Positions 62,415 through 64,000 of a stretch of DNA of 64,000 nucleotides are shown piece after piece. The DNA comes from Caballeronia humi (GTDB taxonomy: Bacteria; Pseudomonadota; Gammaproteobacteria; Burkholderiales; Burkholderiaceae): positions 1 to 64,000 of the forward strand of contig NZ_FCNW02000031.1 in assembly GCF_001544475.1 (NCBI RefSeq), given 5' to 3'. How positions within the stretch are numbered: position 1 is the stretch's first letter; every line of letters begins with the position of its first letter. The translations under genes were made by a program, and so were the position numbers. The notes beneath the pieces were generated by a model. It saw only the letters and a program-made list of their open reading frames with translations, had not been told where the DNA came from and made no database searches.

Positions 62415-64000
62415 TCAGCGCGTCGTAAAGGCCTGCACCGACGCGCCTTTCGCCGTGCACAGCGACGACGCGAACACTTCCTGCGCGTTCGCCGATCTAG
62501 CTCCGACAAGTTGCGCGAACCACTGCTCGGCCTTGCTCGATGCGAGCTTGACGGGCGTCGCCATCTGCCTGAGGAAGGCGGTCGTCGGCGAGACGATCTC
62601 GACGTTCTGCATCATCCCGCGATCCTCGTGATCGAGGATATGGCAATGCATGACGAACTCGCCGGTGAAGTCCTCGTACTTCGTGCGCAAGAGGACCTGG
62701 TAGTTGGTCTTGATGAAGAGCGTGTCGCGGATCACGTTTTTCAGGTCACAGTATTCCAGGTCGCCCGTGGCGATTTCATCGGGCGTGCAATGGCCTTGCG
62801 AATCGAAGACCGAGACACGCTGCGCGTTCAGGATATCGACGATCTGAAACGGATTCGTGTGAATGTGAAAGATGTGGCCCGCGATGAAATTCGAATCGAC
62901 GTCCCATTCCTCGGTAGAGCCCAGCTTGGCGGTGTGGTCGATACGATCGTGGTGGTAGTAGTCGTTGTTGACCAGGAAACGCGGCGGCCCATTGACATCG
63001 ATCGAAAACTCGGTCGGAACCTTGATGGTGCTCGGGGTCGCAACCACTTCCTTAATCGGCGCGAACGTCTCCGTGTTAAGCGATTGCAGTTCGCCACGCG
63101 CCGGTTGCGGAAGGTCGCTGTTTGCATCGACCAGTTGGTTGCGGACGTACTGCCAGTATTTCGAATGCCCGTTACCGTCGGCGACGTAGTCAGGAATGCC
63201 CGCACCCGGGCCCACGCGCGCGATCGACAAAAGCCTCCTGTCTTTCACTTTCGAGGAATTCGGGCGGAAGTTGATGGTCGCGGCCGAACTCGCGGCTTCG
63301 TCGAGGATGCAGTAGAGACCGGGCTTCGGGAACGCCACGAGCACGTCGCTGCGATAACCCGGGTCCATCGTGTTCACATCCTTCTCGACCATCGACGTGC
63401 GCGTAAGCCCATCCACCGCGATCTCCAGTTGCTTGACCGTTTCGCCGCTGCAGAGCGTGTCGAGCGTGGTCGTCTGCTCCGGCTTGTTCACCGATGCCGC
63501 GAGCCGTGACGACGCCGCCGTCGCCGCCGCGTTGATCTGCGAGGCGCTCAGCGCGCTCGAGTCGGAGACGCCGAGCGCGGACAGATTGGCACGCACGATC
63601 TTCACGTTGATCGTGTCGCGATTGCCGCCGTGAACCATGCGCCAGCGACGGATTTCGCCTGCCGGAACGAAGCCCGAGGCACTCGGAAACACCGGCTGCA
63701 CGACGCCGTTGATCTGCGTATAGCGGCCGGAGATGACCCACGTCGAATTGAGCTGGCCCGTATGACCTGGACGCGTGTCGTTCACGAATGAAAGCTGGGT
63801 GGTGTAGTTGCGGATCTCTCCGGTGATGCCTTTGGGACAGGCCCATTCGCCGATGGTCGGATCGGTGATCGGCGAGGGCGCAGCGGCATTCTGGAAGCAG
63901 CCGTACTCGATCTGCTGGAAGAGGAAGACGTGTTCGCGGAACGGGATCTTCAGGAGCTTCCGATGCAGGATCGTATCGATGTCGGCGAGTCCGCCTCGCG
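62415..64000 (-). CDS. Multicopper oxidase, C-terminal part (runs off the window)
   Basis: The open frame reads without a stop from the right edge to TGA 62415, so about 528 C-terminal residues are present and the N-terminus lies outside. Copper motifs are 'AGHIFHIHTNPFQIVDI' and the C-terminal 'GEFVMHCHILDHEDRGMMQNV', with the Cys-His pathway and axial Met of type 1 copper. This family oxidises phenols or metals at the expense of O2. Insert-like, polar central parts ('SASQINAAATAASSRLAASV') make it larger than laccase-type CueO. An apparent GTG start at 63785 is internal; coding continues past it ('GEIRNYTTQLSF'). Confidence 0.9.
   Translation of the reverse strand, partial: RGGLADIDTILHRKLLKIPFREHVFLFQQIEYGCFQNAAAPSPITDPTIGEWACPKGITGEIRNYTTQLSFVNDTRPGHTGQLNSTWVISGRYTQINGVVQPVFPSASGFVPAGEIRRWRMVHGGNRDTINVKIVRANLSALGVSDSSALSASQINAAATAASSRLAASVNKPEQTTTLDTLCSGETVKQLEIAVDGLTRTSMVEKDVNTMDPGYRSDVLVAFPKPGLYCILDEAASSAATINFRPNSSKVKDRRLLSIARVGPGAGIPDYVADGNGHSKYWQYVRNQLVDANSDLPQPARGELQSLNTETFAPIKEVVATPSTIKVPTEFSIDVNGPPRFLVNNDYYHHDRIDHTAKLGSTEEWDVDSNFIAGHIFHIHTNPFQIVDILNAQRVSVFDSQGHCTPDEIATGDLEYCDLKNVIRDTLFIKTNYQVLLRTKYEDFTGEFVMHCHILDHEDRGMMQNVEIVSPTTAFLRQMATPVKLASSKAEQWFAQLVGARSANAQEVFASSLCTAKGASVQAFTTR

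Overview
The window is high-GC proteobacterial DNA. Its gene content, the AAGGAG/GGAGA-type ribosome sites and the many sugar, aromatic and acid catabolic clusters with LysR, LacI, IclR and TetR regulators point to a Burkholderiaceae soil or plant-associated bacterium (Paraburkholderia/Caballeronia-like). This is inferred from protein character, not from a search. I see no rRNA, tRNA, CRISPR, prophage or insertion sequence. About 60 protein genes cover nearly all of the window.

Left part (1-18.5 kb): the start of a tartrate/D-malate dehydrogenase gene, a DUF1801 protein, a Cys-rich small protein and katG come first. An 11-gene minus-strand catabolic operon follows (16793 down to 3827): Gfo/Idh/MocA dehydrogenase, fused CoA-transferase, enoyl-CoA hydratase, aldehyde dehydrogenase, a complete CUT1 sugar ABC transporter, SDR, GMC oxidoreductase and a DUF993 aldolase-like protein. 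A divergent LacI regulator faces it. The intergenic region holds three copies of a TTGGAACGTTCCAA-type operator and a good minus-strand promoter. Joining a sugar importer to CoA-dependent acid chemistry and DUF993 is the best candidate here for an undescribed pathway.

Middle (18.5-44 kb): a two-partner-secretion exoprotein (TpsA) with GLUG repeats and no TpsB nearby, preceded by the wreck of a second TpsA; a sulfonate/nitrate-type ABC operon with two unrelated binding proteins; an MHS-family transporter followed by a type II dehydroquinase; an Lrp regulator facing an aromatic amino-acid permease and aromatic aminotransferase; a PQQ glucose dehydrogenase with a large low-complexity insert; a PQQ-like-propeller lipoprotein; and a quinone-oxidoreductase/LysR pair followed by a decayed LysR 3' end.

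Right part (44-64 kb): a second LacI-controlled sugar system (YtfQRT/YjfF-like ABC importer) shares operators with a divergent phytanoyl-CoA-dioxygenase/aldose-epimerase pair. Then come an iron-permease-family protein, a frameshifted gene, LysR plus Gfo/Idh/MocA, a TTG-start DAHP synthase, an aldehyde-dehydrogenase-like protein lacking its catalytic Cys and Asn, cytochrome b561, tautomerase plus TetR, and an IclR regulator facing a second MHS transporter/dehydroquinase-like pair in which the dehydroquinase has lost a catalytic His. A multicopper oxidase runs off the right edge.

The two transporter/dehydroquinase pairs, DAHP synthase, TyrB and the aromatic permease give the region a shikimate/aromatic flavour, but they are separate transcription units.
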